Source of the DNA: Patulibacter defluvii
Lineage (GTDB): Bacteria; Actinomycetota; Thermoleophilia; Solirubrobacterales; Solirubrobacteraceae
DNA: 64,000 bases
Assembly (NCBI RefSeq): GCF_034096925.1
Contig: NZ_JAWZSQ010000003.1
Coordinates: 62,001 to 126,000, forward strand
Direction: 5' to 3'
Below the pieces are notes generated by a model. It saw only the letters and a program-made list of their open reading frames with translations, was not told where the DNA came from and ran no database searches. Numbering within the stretch: position 1 is the first letter of the stretch; each line of letters starts with the position of its first letter. This document shows, piece after piece, positions 32,829 to 41,820 of this stretch. The position numbers and the translations under genes were made by a program.

Positions 32829-35305
32829 GCCGGGCGCGGCGTCACCGGCGGTCGGGTCCGGCGCCCGCGCCGGGGCCGGGCGCCGGCGGCGCCCGCCGGC
32901 TCGTCCTCGGGCCCGTGCCAGAGCGCCCGCGCCAGCGCCTGCCGCTGGTCGTCGTCGAGGCCGTCGTGGACCGGGGCCAGCCGCGCCGCCAGCGCCGCCC
33001 GCGGCTCGTCCGCGCCCAGCAGCCGGCCGATCCGGGCCGCCCGCCGGATCGCGTGGTCGCGGGCCTCCGGGTCGCCGTGGCGGATCACCGTCCGCAGGAT
33101 CCGCGCCACCGCGTCGATCCGCCGCGCGGCGGCCGCGACCTCGGCCAGTTCGAGCGCCAGGTGCAGCAGCACGTCGCCGGCGACGGTCGGCCCGCGGAGG
33201 TCGTCGAGCAGCGCGTCGGCGGCCTCCGGCTGGCCGGCACGGGCGAGCACCAGCGCCAGCCGCAGCAGCCGGTAACCGGTCAGCTCGGCGGCGGCGCGGC
33301 CGCGCGGGTCGTCGTCGAGCCCGCTGTAGGCGGCCAGCGCCAGCCGCCGCCAGATCGCGTGGGCCTCGATCGCCTGCTGCGGTTGGCCGCGCTCGCTCAG
33401 CCGCAGCGCCGCGTCCAGCAGCCCGGCGCCGATCCGCAGCCGCTCGGCCGGCGGGAGCGGGCGGTCGGCGTGGCGGTGACCCCAGGCCCGCAGCTGCCGC
33501 TCGCTGGTGACGGCGGGACCGGGCAGCAGCCGCTCCAGCGCCCGCAGCGGGTCCTCGGGCGCCGGCGGCGGCCGGCGGCCGTGGCGGCGGACGGCATCGG
33601 TCAGGGCCGGCGGCGGGTCCAGCTCGCGGGCGGCGAAGGCGGTCGCCAGCGCCCGCAGCTGGTCGCCGTCGGCGTCGCGCAGCCAGCGGTCGAGCCCGTC
33701 GGCGGCGATCGCGTGCAGCAGCGGCTCGCCGCGGTCGCCCAGCTCGCCGATCCGCCACAGCGCGTCGGCCCGGCCGGCGGCCGATCCGTGGTCGAGCGGC
33801 CGCGGCCGGCGGGCGGCGGCCAGGCAGGCCGGGGTCCCGTGGCAGCGCCGCAGCAGCGCGCCGCCGCGCCGCTCGCCGGCGGCGTCGGCACGGGCGGCGA
33901 GCGCATCGACCACCCGCGCCCGCTGACCGGCCGAGAGTCCCCGCCAGTCGCGGGCCCAGGCGGCGGCGACCGGGGCGTGCCAGTCGAACGGCTCGTCGGT
34001 CGCCCGCTCCCAGGCGGCGGTCAGCTCCAGGTAGCGGCGGACGGCGGCGGCCTCCAGCTCGGGCGCGTTCCCGGCGCAGAGGGTGGCCAGCAGCTGGGCG
34101 GAGAGGGCGGCGTCCCAGAGCGCGAACGGCCGCCGCTCGCCGGGATCGACCGCCTGCACGTGGGCGACCAGCGTGATCCGCAACGCGGCCAGCGCGTCGC
34201 CGCGGCCGGGCGGGACGACGCCGTGACGACGGCCGGGCACCAGCGCGTCGTCGGCCCAGGCCCGGCGGTGGCGCTCGCGGATCGCGGTCGCGACCTCCGC
34301 CAGCGGGGCCGACCGGCGGCCGCCGGTCCGGCGCCAGAGGGCGTGGGCGAGGGCGGCGTCGTCGGGCGCGAGCGCCACCGCCGGCAGCGGCGAGCGGCCG
34401 TGGCGGCGGTGGTCGACGGCGAACAGGCGGACCAGGTCGCCGGCGGTCCAGCGGGCGACGCGGAACCAGAGCGGGCCGCCGTGGGCGGCGGTGGCGGTGA
34501 GGACGGCGAGCGCGTCGGCGCGGGCGGTCGCGGGCGGGGTCGGCGCGGCGTCCGCGATCGGCGGGTCGGCGACCAGCGGCACGACCGCCTGGGGATCGAC
34601 CGGCAGCCGCCGGCGGACGACCGTCGTCCGGCGAGTGAACCGCGCCGGGCGGTCGCGCGGCAGCCGCGCGACGGTCGCCAGGGCGTCGGCCAGCGCCCCG
34701 GCGGCGGTCGGGCCGGGACGGGCGGAGGTGATCAGCAGCAGCGGGGCCAGCGCCTCGGCCCGCGGCCGCCGCGAGCCCTCGTCGGGCGCGGGCGGCGGGA
34801 ACAGCAGCCGTTGCAGCAGCGCCGCGGCGTCCGGGCGGAGGGCGTGCAGGTCGTCGACGTGGACCACCAGCAGCCGCGGTCGCGGGCCGCGCAGGCCGCC
34901 GCGGCGGAGCGCGGTCGCCGCCGCGGTCGCCGGGTCGCCGCCGGGCGCGCGCAGCGTCGGCGCGCCGGCCACGTGGAGCGCCCGGTCGAGCGCCTCGGGG
35001 CAGCCGAAGCCGGTCCCGACGGTGCGGTCGATCGCCAGCCGGCGGACGTCGGGCAGGCTGCCGAGGGCGGGCGCCAACCGCTGCGCCAGCCGTCCGGCGG
35101 CGCCGCCGTCGGGGTCCTCCAGCGCGATCCAGAGGCCGGTACCGGCCGGGCCGCGGGCCAGTTCCAGCGCGCGGGCGCCGACCCAGCGGGCCAGCGCCGG
35201 CTCGCCAGCCGGCTCCGCGGCCGGCAGCGGTCGGTCGGCCCGCAGCGCCACGGCTGCCGCTCGACGCCCCCGTCGTCGTTCTCCCTCCCGCACGCGTCCC
35301 CCCAC
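32825..35305 (-). CDS. Large unassigned protein with STAND-like Walker-B segment
   Basis: About 826 residues if translation starts at the GTG at 35305; the start is uncertain (another GTG follows at 35293, and the frame is open to 35482). The N-terminal third resembles MalT/LuxR-type STAND NTPases: LLVVHVDDLHALRPDAAALL looks like Walker B with the usual DDLH, but no G-x4-GK-[ST] Walker A is present where expected (GTGLWIALEDPDGG). The rest is arginine/alanine/leucine-rich helical repeat sequence resembling TPR-type solenoids. No C-terminal LuxR helix-turn-helix was found. Product unassigned. Confidence 0.6.
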   Translation of the reverse strand: MGGRVREGERRRGRRAAAVALRADRPLPAAEPAGEPALARWVGARALELARGPAGTGLWIALEDPDGGAAGRLAQRLAPALGSLPDVRRLAIDRTVGTGFGCPEALDRALHVAGAPTLRAPGGDPATAAATALRRGGLRGPRPRLLVVHVDDLHALRPDAAALLQRLLFPPPAPDEGSRRPRAEALAPLLLITSARPGPTAAGALADALATVARLPRDRPARFTRRTTVVRRRLPVDPQAVVPLVADPPIADAAPTPPATARADALAVLTATAAHGGPLWFRVARWTAGDLVRLFAVDHRRHGRSPLPAVALAPDDAALAHALWRRTGGRRSAPLAEVATAIRERHRRAWADDALVPGRRHGVVPPGRGDALAALRITLVAHVQAVDPGERRPFALWDAALSAQLLATLCAGNAPELEAAAVRRYLELTAAWERATDEPFDWHAPVAAAWARDWRGLSAGQRARVVDALAARADAAGERRGGALLRRCHGTPACLAAARRPRPLDHGSAAGRADALWRIGELGDRGEPLLHAIAADGLDRWLRDADGDQLRALATAFAARELDPPPALTDAVRRHGRRPPPAPEDPLRALERLLPGPAVTSERQLRAWGHRHADRPLPPAERLRIGAGLLDAALRLSERGQPQQAIEAHAIWRRLALAAYSGLDDDPRGRAAAELTGYRLLRLALVLARAGQPEAADALLDDLRGPTVAGDVLLHLALELAEVAAAARRIDAVARILRTVIRHGDPEARDHAIRRAARIGRLLGADEPRAALAARLAPVHDGLDDDQRQALARALWHGPEDEPAGAAGARPRRGRRTRPPVTPRPA

Positions 35306-35474
35306 GCGTCGCCGATCGCCGCGGTCAGCCGTGGGGGAGGCGGCCCGGCGATCGTCATCACCCAGTTCTGCGCGGCAGCGTATCCGGGGCGGGGGACGCC
35401 GGCCAGCGGTGGGCGACGGATAGCGTTCGGGCGACCGCCGCGCGTGGCGCGCGGCCCGACTCCGGGAGATCGCC

Positions 35475-36503
35475 GTGCGCATCCAGCTGTTCCTCGCCTA
35501 CTGGCCCTGGTTCTCGCTCGACGAGCAGATCGCGCTCGCCGAGCAGGCCGACCGCGAGGGGCTGGACGCGGTCTGGGTCTCCGAGGCGTGGGGTCAGGAC
35601 GCGGTCTCGGTGCTCGGCGTGCTGGCCTCGCGGACCGAGCGGGTGGGGATCGGCTCGGCGCTGTTCCAGATCCCGGCCCGCCAGCCGACCGCGGCGGCGA
35701 TGGCGGCGGCGACGCTCGACGTGATCTCGAACGGCCGCTTCCGGCTCGGGCTCGGCGTCAGCGGTCCGCAGGTCTCCGAGGGCTGGTACGGGGTGCCGTT
35801 CTCGCGCCCGCTCGGCCGCACGCGCGAGTACGTCGAGATCGTCCGCCGGGCGCTCGCGCAGGAGAAGGTCGTCCACGAGGGGCGCGAGTGGACGCTGCCG
35901 GTGGCCGAGGGCACCGGCCTCGGCAAGCCGCTGAAGCTGATGATCCGCCCGGTCCAGGAGCGGCTGCCGATCTACCTGGGGGCGATCGGCCCGAAGGCGA
36001 TCGAGCTGGCGGGCGAGATCGCCGACGGCTGGCTGCCGGCCTTCCTCAACCCGCACGACACCGCGGTCCTCTACGACCGGCTGGACGCGGGCCTGGAGCG
36101 GGCCGGTCGCACGCGCTCCGACGTCCAGGTCGTCGCCGGCGTCCCGGTGGCGGTCGAAGACACGCTGGAGGCGGCCCAGGAGGCGGTCCGCCCGTGGATC
36201 TCCTTCTACCTGGGCGGCATGGGCGCCAAGGACAAGAACTTCTACGTCGACCTCTGCGACCGCTACGGCTTCGGCGATGCCGCGCGCGAGGTCCAGGACC
36301 GCTTCCTCTCCGGCGACCGGATCGGCGCCATGCGCGCGGTCACCCCCGACCTGATCGAGGTCGCCGGCATCGCCTGCACCCCCGACGAGCTGCCGGCCCG
36401 CGTGCGCGCCTTCGCCGACGCCGGCGTCGACGGCCTCAGCGCGGTCGTCTTCGGCAGCGACCGGGCGCGGACGGTCGGGCTGCTGGCGCGGGCGCAGGGG
36501 TAG
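35475..36503 (+). CDS. LLM-class flavin-dependent (probably F420) oxidoreductase
   Basis: A 342-residue TIM-barrel protein of the luciferase-like monooxygenase class. MRIQLFLAYWPWFSLDEQIALAEQ starts the barrel, followed by GLDAVWVSEAWG, RLGLGVSGPQVSEGWYG and LPIYLGAIGPKAIELAGEIADGWLP, the usual signature of F420-dependent members. The GTG start follows GGGAG. Located between the divergent unassigned protein and the sigma-factor operon. The cofactor is inferred from the subfamily and from the Ddn-type protein elsewhere in the window. Confidence 0.87.
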   Translation: MRIQLFLAYWPWFSLDEQIALAEQADREGLDAVWVSEAWGQDAVSVLGVLASRTERVGIGSALFQIPARQPTAAAMAAATLDVISNGRFRLGLGVSGPQVSEGWYGVPFSRPLGRTREYVEIVRRALAQEKVVHEGREWTLPVAEGTGLGKPLKLMIRPVQERLPIYLGAIGPKAIELAGEIADGWLPAFLNPHDTAVLYDRLDAGLERAGRTRSDVQVVAGVPVAVEDTLEAAQEAVRPWISFYLGGMGAKDKNFYVDLCDRYGFGDAAREVQDRFLSGDRIGAMRAVTPDLIEVAGIACTPDELPARVRAFADAGVDGLSAVVFGSDRARTVGLLARAQG

Positions 36504-36540
36504 CCGGTCACAGGGACGGCGGCGTGCTCGTATAGAGGAC

Positions 36541-37107
36541 GTGGGGCGTCCCGACCAGCGAAGCGACCAGGAGCTGCTGCACGCCGCGGGCCGCGAGCCC
36601 GAGGCGTTCGGCGTCTTCTACCGCCGGCACGTCGAGGCGGTGCTGGCCTACCTGCTGCGGCGGACCCGGCGTCCCGAGCTGGCGGCCGACGTCTGCGCCG
36701 AGACCTTCGCGCTGCTGCTGGAGCGGCTGGACGCCTTCGATCCCGAGCGGGGATCGGCACGCGGCTGGCTGTTCACGATCGCCGGCCACCAGCTGATCGA
36801 CGCCGTCCGGCGGGGCCAGGTCGACGACCGCGCGCGGCGGCGGCTGGGGATGGAGCGGCGCGAGCTGACCGACCGCGACCTGGCCCGGATCGACGACCTG
36901 CTCGACCACGAGGCGGCCGACGCCGTGCGGACCCTGGTCGACGACCTGCCGCCGGACCAGCGCGACGCGCTTCACGCCCGGATCGTCGAGGAACGGGACT
37001 ACGCCGAGATCGCCGCCTCGCTGGCGGTCTCGGAGGCGGTGGTGCGCAAGCGCGTCAGCCGCGGCCTGGCGCTGCTGCGCGGACAGCTGGGGGAGGTGCG
37101 ACGGTGA
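36541..37107 (+). CDS. ECF-type RNA polymerase sigma factor
   Basis: A 188-residue extracytoplasmic-function sigma factor. Region 2 is at about residues 20-85 (AFGVFYRRHVEAVLAYLLRR, AADVCAETFALLL) and region 4 at 125-185 (LPPDQRDALHARIVEERDYAEIA, then VSEAVVRKRVSRGLALLR). TATAGA at 36531-36536 lies directly before the GTG, so the message could be leaderless, although GAGG at 36535-36538 could also act as a short-range ribosome binding site. It is translationally coupled (GTGA) to a single-pass membrane protein that may serve as its anti-sigma factor or sensor. Confidence 0.88.
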   Translation: MGRPDQRSDQELLHAAGREPEAFGVFYRRHVEAVLAYLLRRTRRPELAADVCAETFALLLERLDAFDPERGSARGWLFTIAGHQLIDAVRRGQVDDRARRRLGMERRELTDRDLARIDDLLDHEAADAVRTLVDDLPPDQRDALHARIVEERDYAEIAASLAVSEAVVRKRVSRGLALLRGQLGEVRR

Positions 37108-38351
37108 GCGACTTCATCGACGGGCTGGAGCGGGACCTGGTGCGGGCGGCGGCCCGGCGGGCAGGCGTGGCCGAGCCGCGGCGGCTGCGGGGCAAGCGCG
37201 TGGGCCGCTGGTCGCTGCCCACCGTGCTGGCGGCGATCGTCCTCTCGCTCGGCGTCACCGCGGGCGCCGCGGCGGCGACCCTGCTGGCGCTGCGCGGCGC
37301 GGTGATCCCGGCGCCGGCCAAGGAGGACGTGCCGCCGACCCAGACCCCGGTGCCGACCTCGGCCCGCGTCCTGCCGCTGCGGGTGGAGGATCCCGACGCC
37401 GCCGTCCCGCCCTGGACCCTGCGGATCGCCCGCAGCGAGACCGGCTACACCTGCAGCACCGTCGGCCAGGTCCGCGACGGCGCCTTCGGCCTGGTCGGCC
37501 TGGACGGTCGCTTCCGCACGATGGCCGAGGGCGTGACCGACGCCTGCGGCGCCGAGCAGCGCGGGCCGCGGGCGACGCTGGTCGGCGCGCGGGTCTTCGA
37601 CGGCCGCCGGCCGCGGGACGTGCGGACCGTGGTCAGCGGGGTGGCGGGGGCGGGGCTGCGGTCGGTGGAGGTCGACGGCGTCGACGGTCCGCGGCGGCTC
37701 CCGGTCGCCTCGGGCGGCGCGTTCCTGACCGTCTACGCCGGCTACCCGGAGAACCTCGGGCTGGTGGTGACGATGACCTTCTCCGGCGGCCGCAGGCAGG
37801 TCGAGCCGCTGGGCAGCGACAGCCGGGTGGTGCGCGATCCCGCCGGCGGCAACGCCTGGACGACCGACGGATCCGGCACCAGCAGCGGCGACGCCCGCAC
37901 CTGCGTCGCCTTCACCTGGGCCCGTCAGAGTCGCCGAGCGCCCACCAGCCCGGCGGCCTGCGGACTGCTGCGCGGGGGCGGCGGACGGGTCGCACCGGAC
38001 CGCGGCTCGGACGTCTTCTTCGCGATCCGCCGGCTGCGCGCTCCGGTCCGGGCGCTCGCCAGGGGCCAGATCAGCGGCAGCGGACGCTGGCCGCGCGGGC
38101 TGGTCCGGACGGCGGTCTGGGGCGTCGGCGGTCCGAACGTGCGGTCGGTGACGGTGCTCGGCGCGCCCGGCGGTCCTCGCGCGGCGTTCCAGCGCTACGG
38201 CCGGATCGTGCTCGCGGTGCTGCCGGCCACGGTCGATCCGCGGCGGCTGCGGGTGCGGGTGCGGACCGCCGACGGCCGGGTCCGGATCTATCGCGGCGAC
38301 ACGAACCTGGTGCCCGATCCGGTGCCGGTCCGGCGAGGAGGAGCGGGATGA
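37104..38351 (+). CDS. Single-pass exported protein with two cysteine-pair modules, sigma-operon
   Basis: A 415-residue protein of unknown family. A 40-residue cytoplasmic N-terminus (MSDFIDGLERDLVRAAARR) precedes one membrane helix (about 38-62); the rest is external. Two similar modules follow: each has GYTC- or RTC-type Cys1, a second Cys before Gly (DACGAEQ; AACGLL), and a beta-rich part with VRTVVSGVAGAGLRSVEV or VRTAVWGVGGPNVRSVTV. The start overlaps the sigma-factor stop. The short N-terminus could bind the sigma factor, but no ZAS (HxxxCxxC) motif is present. The next gene carries the same modules. Confidence 0.7.
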   Translation: MSDFIDGLERDLVRAAARRAGVAEPRRLRGKRVGRWSLPTVLAAIVLSLGVTAGAAAATLLALRGAVIPAPAKEDVPPTQTPVPTSARVLPLRVEDPDAAVPPWTLRIARSETGYTCSTVGQVRDGAFGLVGLDGRFRTMAEGVTDACGAEQRGPRATLVGARVFDGRRPRDVRTVVSGVAGAGLRSVEVDGVDGPRRLPVASGGAFLTVYAGYPENLGLVVTMTFSGGRRQVEPLGSDSRVVRDPAGGNAWTTDGSGTSSGDARTCVAFTWARQSRRAPTSPAACGLLRGGGGRVAPDRGSDVFFAIRRLRAPVRALARGQISGSGRWPRGLVRTAVWGVGGPNVRSVTVLGAPGGPRAAFQRYGRIVLAVLPATVDPRRLRVRVRTADGRVRIYRGDTNLVPDPVPVRRGGAG

Positions 38352-39655
38352 CGCGGACGTGGCTGAGGAGCGGCGCGGTGTTGGTCGCGATCGGCGTCGC
38401 CGGCGGCACGGCCGCGGCCGTCGCCCTGCCCGAGGACCGCCCGGAGGACGCGCGCGCCGTCGACGCCCCGGTGCTGCGTCGGGCGGCGGCGCGCCCCGAG
38501 CCGTCGCACGACGGAGCCGTCCGGGTGCGGGCGGTCGGTGGCGTGATCGTCGCGGCCCGCGTCGCCGATCCCGCCGGGGGCCCGGACTGGGCGCTGTGGC
38601 GCTTCGACGGTCGCCGCAGCTACCGCGACCGCGGCCGCATCCGGCCGCTCGGCGGGCCCCAGCGCTGCACGCAGCTGGTCCGCCTGGATCGCGGACGCCC
38701 CGGCTGGTTGGACGGCGTCGGGACGTTCCGTCCCGTCCGCCCCGGCAGCCAGGCGACGCCGCTGGTCTGCGGCAGCCGCCGGCCCGACCAGGGCGGGGTC
38801 CCGACGCTCGAGCTGGTGCGGCCGTTGGCCGGCCTCGACGGCCCGGCGCCCCGGATTGCCAGCACGGTGCTGTGGGGCAGTGTCGGGCCGGCGGCCCGGA
38901 CCCTGCGCGTGCGACTGGGGGACCGGCTGCGTCCGGTCGCGGTCGGGCGCGACGGCGTGGTGCTGGCGACGGTCGACCGGACCGCGATCGGCATCAGCCC
39001 GCAGGCGGTCGTCGAGTACCGCGGGCGCGGTACCGTCGACACGGCTCGGCGCGCGGAGCCGGTGATGCGCGACGAGCCGGCCTGGGCGCGCCGCCGGCGA
39101 AGCGAGGAGCGGGCCCGTCGGCCGAGGCCCGGTGCGCCGGTGCAGGTCGGGGCGCGAGCGGCTGATCCGGCCGGTGGCCCGCCCTTCGGCGTCGTGGTCG
39201 TGCGCGGCCCGCAGGGCTGGTGCATGGGACCGGTGGGGCGGCTGGTGGACGGGCTCGTCGGCAGCATCGACTTCCGACGCGGGCTCCTGCGGGTGCCGCC
39301 GGCCGAGGCCGTCCAGTGCGTCGACCCGACCCGCCGTCGGCAGCCGTTGATGTGGTCGATGTCCGGCGGCGACCTGGGGCAGGAACCGGAGCGGGAAGCC
39401 GGCGCGTCGGCGCGGGGCCGGATCGCCCGCAGGGTCCTCCCCGACCTGACGGTCGTTTCCGGGCTGTTGCCGCGCGGGCTGCGGACCCTGACGCTGCGCT
39501 CGCCGCGCGACGTCCGCACGGTCGCTCCGGAGGCGCCCGCCGGGGCCTACCTGGTCGTCTACGACGGGCGCTTCACCACCGGCGCGCTGCGGATGGAAGG
39601 CCGCTTCGCCGACGGCCGGATCCAGCGCGAGATGCTCCGGCTGAGCGGGCTCTGA
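38348..39655 (+). CDS. Exported protein with two cysteine-pair modules, paralogue of preceding gene
   Basis: A 435-residue protein with an N-terminal signal anchor (about residues 7-27). It contains two copies of the module seen in the preceding gene: QRCTQLV with PLVCGSR then STVLWGSVGPAARTLRV, and GWCMGPVGRLVDGLVG with AVQCVDP then LTVVSGLLPRGLRTLTL. GAGGAGGAG lies just before the ATG, which overlaps the previous stop. The two modules are joined by a charged, arginine-rich linker (about 235-270). Function unknown; probably acts outside the membrane with its neighbour. Confidence 0.7.
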   Translation: MTRTWLRSGAVLVAIGVAGGTAAAVALPEDRPEDARAVDAPVLRRAAARPEPSHDGAVRVRAVGGVIVAARVADPAGGPDWALWRFDGRRSYRDRGRIRPLGGPQRCTQLVRLDRGRPGWLDGVGTFRPVRPGSQATPLVCGSRRPDQGGVPTLELVRPLAGLDGPAPRIASTVLWGSVGPAARTLRVRLGDRLRPVAVGRDGVVLATVDRTAIGISPQAVVEYRGRGTVDTARRAEPVMRDEPAWARRRRSEERARRPRPGAPVQVGARAADPAGGPPFGVVVVRGPQGWCMGPVGRLVDGLVGSIDFRRGLLRVPPAEAVQCVDPTRRRQPLMWSMSGGDLGQEPEREAGASARGRIARRVLPDLTVVSGLLPRGLRTLTLRSPRDVRTVAPEAPAGAYLVVYDGRFTTGALRMEGRFADGRIQREMLRLSGL

Positions 39656-39670
39656 GCCGGCGGGCCTGCC

Positions 39671-39874
39671 GTGACCCTCCTGGTCGAGACCCCCGCGGGC
39701 GTGCTCCAGATCGAGCGCGTCGGCTCCTACCGGACCTACGTCGCGCGGCTCGACGGCGGCCCGTGGACCGCGTGGGGCGACCTGCGCGGGGTGGTCGCCG
39801 AGGCGCTCGGCCGCGATCCCCAGGACGAGGCGGTCACGGCCGTGCTGCGGCCCGCCGCCGCCACCACCTGGTGA
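39671..39874 (+). CDS. Small hypothetical protein
   Basis: A possible 67-residue protein starting at GTG 39671 (MTLLVETPAGVLQIERVG), 15 bases after the preceding stop on the same strand. The composition and codon pattern look like a real gene, and it would be the last gene of the sigma operon. No family is recognised and the ribosome binding site is weak. Confidence 0.5.
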   Translation: MTLLVETPAGVLQIERVGSYRTYVARLDGGPWTAWGDLRGVVAEALGRDPQDEAVTAVLRPAAATTW

Positions 39875-39881
39875 CCGCCCC

Positions 39882-40250
39882 CTATCCCTCCGACCCCGAC
39901 CCCTCCACCGTCACCTGGTAGACCTTCCGCAGGGTCTCCTCGACGCGCCAGGTGGTGCGGTCGCCGGCGCGCAGCACGCCGAGGGTGCCGGGGCGGAGGT
40001 CGAGCGTGGCGCCGTCCTCGATCTCGACCGTCGCGCGACCGCTGATCACGACGAACAGCTCGTCGGCCTCGACGTCGGTGCTGACGCCGGGCGTGATCTG
40101 CCAGATGCCGCGGACCACGCGGCCGTCGGGCGACGTGTCGAGGGTCAGCTCGGAGACCTGGGGATCACCGTCGAGCACCTGGGATGGATCGAGGTCGACG
40201 GGGCCGAGGACGGCGGTGGCGACGTCGACGGCGAAGGCGGGAAGGGTCAT
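39882..40250 (-). CDS. Cupin domain protein
   Basis: A 122-residue single-domain cupin of the DUF861/ureidoglycine-aminohydrolase-like type: GIWQITPGVSTDVEADELFVVISGRATV contains the first cupin motif and LRPGTLGVLRAGDRTTWRV the second. It lies directly downstream of a PuuB/DadA-like oxidase on the same strand, a common pairing in amine and amino-acid catabolism where the cupin is small and of unknown role. The metal ligands are reduced (Glu present, histidines missing), so catalysis is doubtful. Confidence 0.8.
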   Translation of the reverse strand: MTLPAFAVDVATAVLGPVDLDPSQVLDGDPQVSELTLDTSPDGRVVRGIWQITPGVSTDVEADELFVVISGRATVEIEDGATLDLRPGTLGVLRAGDRTTWRVEETLRKVYQVTVEGSGSEG

Positions 40251-40289
40251 TCGGCGAGGGAGATGGTCGAAGGGACGGTCGGGCCGGGC

Positions 40290-41729
40290 TCAGCTGTCGA
40301 AGCCCAGGCCCAGCCGGTCGAGGGTCCGCAGCCACAGCCCCCGCCGGCCGCCGTTGCGGTCGGCCGCGGCCAGGCGGTTGCGGGTCAGCTGGATCCCCGC
40401 CGAGCGCAGCGGCTCGGGCGGGAACGGGGTCGGCTTGCGCTGCACGTACCGCAGCCGGGTGGCCTCGGTCTCGCGCCCGTCGACCAGGTCGAGCGCCACC
40501 CGGGCCCCGAAGCGGGTCGCGGCCACGCCCAGCCCCGTGTACCCCGCCGCGTACGCCACCCGCCCACGGTGGGCGGTGCCGAAGAAGACCGAGAAGCGGC
40601 TGCAGGTGTCGATCGCCCCGCCCCAGCGGTGGCTGAACCGCAGCCCGCGCAGCTGCGGCAGGGCGGTGAAGAGGTGCTGCGACAGCCGTGCGAAGGTCGC
40701 GTCGTGGTCGTCGAGCCGCGGCGCCACCGGTCCGCCGTAGCGGTAGACCGCGTCGTAGCCGCCCCACAGGATCCGGTCGTCCGCCGTCAGCCGGTAGTAG
40801 TGGAACTGGTTCGCGGCGTCGCCGATCCCCTGGCGGTTCGACCAGCCGATCGACGCCCGCTGCTCGGCGCTCAGCGGCTCGCTCACCAGCACGTAGTCGT
40901 AGACCGGCGCCACGTAGCGCCGCAGCGCCCGGACCAGCGGAGGGAAGGCGTTCGTCGCCAGCAGCACCCGCCGCGCCTCCACCCGACCCTGCGCCGTCAG
41001 CACCTCGATCCCGCCGGCGGTCGTCTCCCGCAGGTCGCTGGCCGCGCTGTGCTCGTGGATCCGCACGCCGGCCCGCAGCGCCGCCGCCCGCAGGCCCAGC
41101 GCCAGCTTGCCGGGGTGGACCAGCGACGCGCCCGTCTGGTCCCAGAGCCCGCCGTGGAGGACCGGCGACGCCAGTTCGGCCCGCACCGCCTCGGCGTCGA
41201 GCACGACCGCGTCGTGGCCGAACCGCCGCAGCGCCGCGGCCGCCTCCTCCAGCTCCTCGGCCTGCTCGGGGTGCAGCACCACCTCGAGCTCGCCCGTGTG
41301 CTCGAGCTCGGCGTCGATCGCGTGCCGCTCCAGGTCGGCGCAGAGGCCGGCGTGGTTCTCCAGCCCCAGCCGCTCGAGCGTCGTCATCTCGTCGGGGAAC
41401 CGGCCCAGGCCGTTCTCGATCCCGTGGGTCAGCGACGCGACGCAGAAGCCGCCGTTGCGGCCGCTGGCCCCGAAGGCGCAGGTCTCCGCCTCCAGCAGCA
41501 GCACGTCGCGCGCGGGATCGTCGGCCTTCGCGTGGAGCGCCGCCCACAGCCCCGTGAACCCGCCGCCGACGATGCAGAGGTCGGCCTCGGTCGCGCCCAC
41601 CAGCGCCGGCGCCGGATCGGGGATCGTCACGTCGGTCGCGTCCGGGTCGAGCCAGAAGGGACGCACGGCCGCGTCGGCGTAGGCCGCCCGGTGCTCGGCG
41701 GTCGGGGCGGTGCGCGGCCACGGCGACAT
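40290..41729 (-). CDS. FAD-dependent amine/amino-acid oxidase (PuuB/DadA-like)
   Basis: A 479-residue flavoprotein of the DAO/GlpO family. The ADP-binding motif IVGGGFTGLWAA is at about residues 53-64, CAFGASGRNGG at 84-94, and HRWGGAIDTCSRFSVFFG, AYAAGYTGLGVA and QRKPTPFPPEPLR are typical of the gamma-glutamylputrescine-oxidase-like group. It should oxidise a secondary or primary amine with release of an aldehyde. The start codon is covered by a perfect inverted repeat (41728-41759). The start of a second PuuB-like gene is at 63719. Confidence 0.87.
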   Translation of the reverse strand: MSPWPRTAPTAEHRAAYADAAVRPFWLDPDATDVTIPDPAPALVGATEADLCIVGGGFTGLWAALHAKADDPARDVLLLEAETCAFGASGRNGGFCVASLTHGIENGLGRFPDEMTTLERLGLENHAGLCADLERHAIDAELEHTGELEVVLHPEQAEELEEAAAALRRFGHDAVVLDAEAVRAELASPVLHGGLWDQTGASLVHPGKLALGLRAAALRAGVRIHEHSAASDLRETTAGGIEVLTAQGRVEARRVLLATNAFPPLVRALRRYVAPVYDYVLVSEPLSAEQRASIGWSNRQGIGDAANQFHYYRLTADDRILWGGYDAVYRYGGPVAPRLDDHDATFARLSQHLFTALPQLRGLRFSHRWGGAIDTCSRFSVFFGTAHRGRVAYAAGYTGLGVAATRFGARVALDLVDGRETEATRLRYVQRKPTPFPPEPLRSAGIQLTRNRLAAADRNGGRRGLWLRTLDRLGLGFDS

Positions 41730-41759
41730 CGCTCGCCAGGCTAGCCGCGCGCGAGCGAT
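41728..41759. promoter_or_regulatory. Perfect 9-base inverted repeat over the oxidase start codon
   Basis: ATCGCTCGC (41728-41736) and GCGAGCGAT (41751-41759) with a 14-base spacer; the left arm covers the start codon region of the oxidase (ATG at 41729-41727 on the minus strand). Likely repressor site or translation-blocking hairpin. Confidence 0.45.
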
Positions 41760-41820
41760 CGGCGCGTGCGACAGGACGTCTGGCGGCTCCCGGCCGGCCG
41801 CGACGCAGCGTCCGGGGCGC

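Noticed and set aside
32243..36535. Plus-strand open frame of about 1,430 codons
   Set aside because: It is made of arginine/proline/glycine-rich low-complexity sequence, crosses two well-supported genes (deacetylase 3' end and LLM oxidoreductase) and mirrors the minus-strand frame; typical of very GC-rich DNA.
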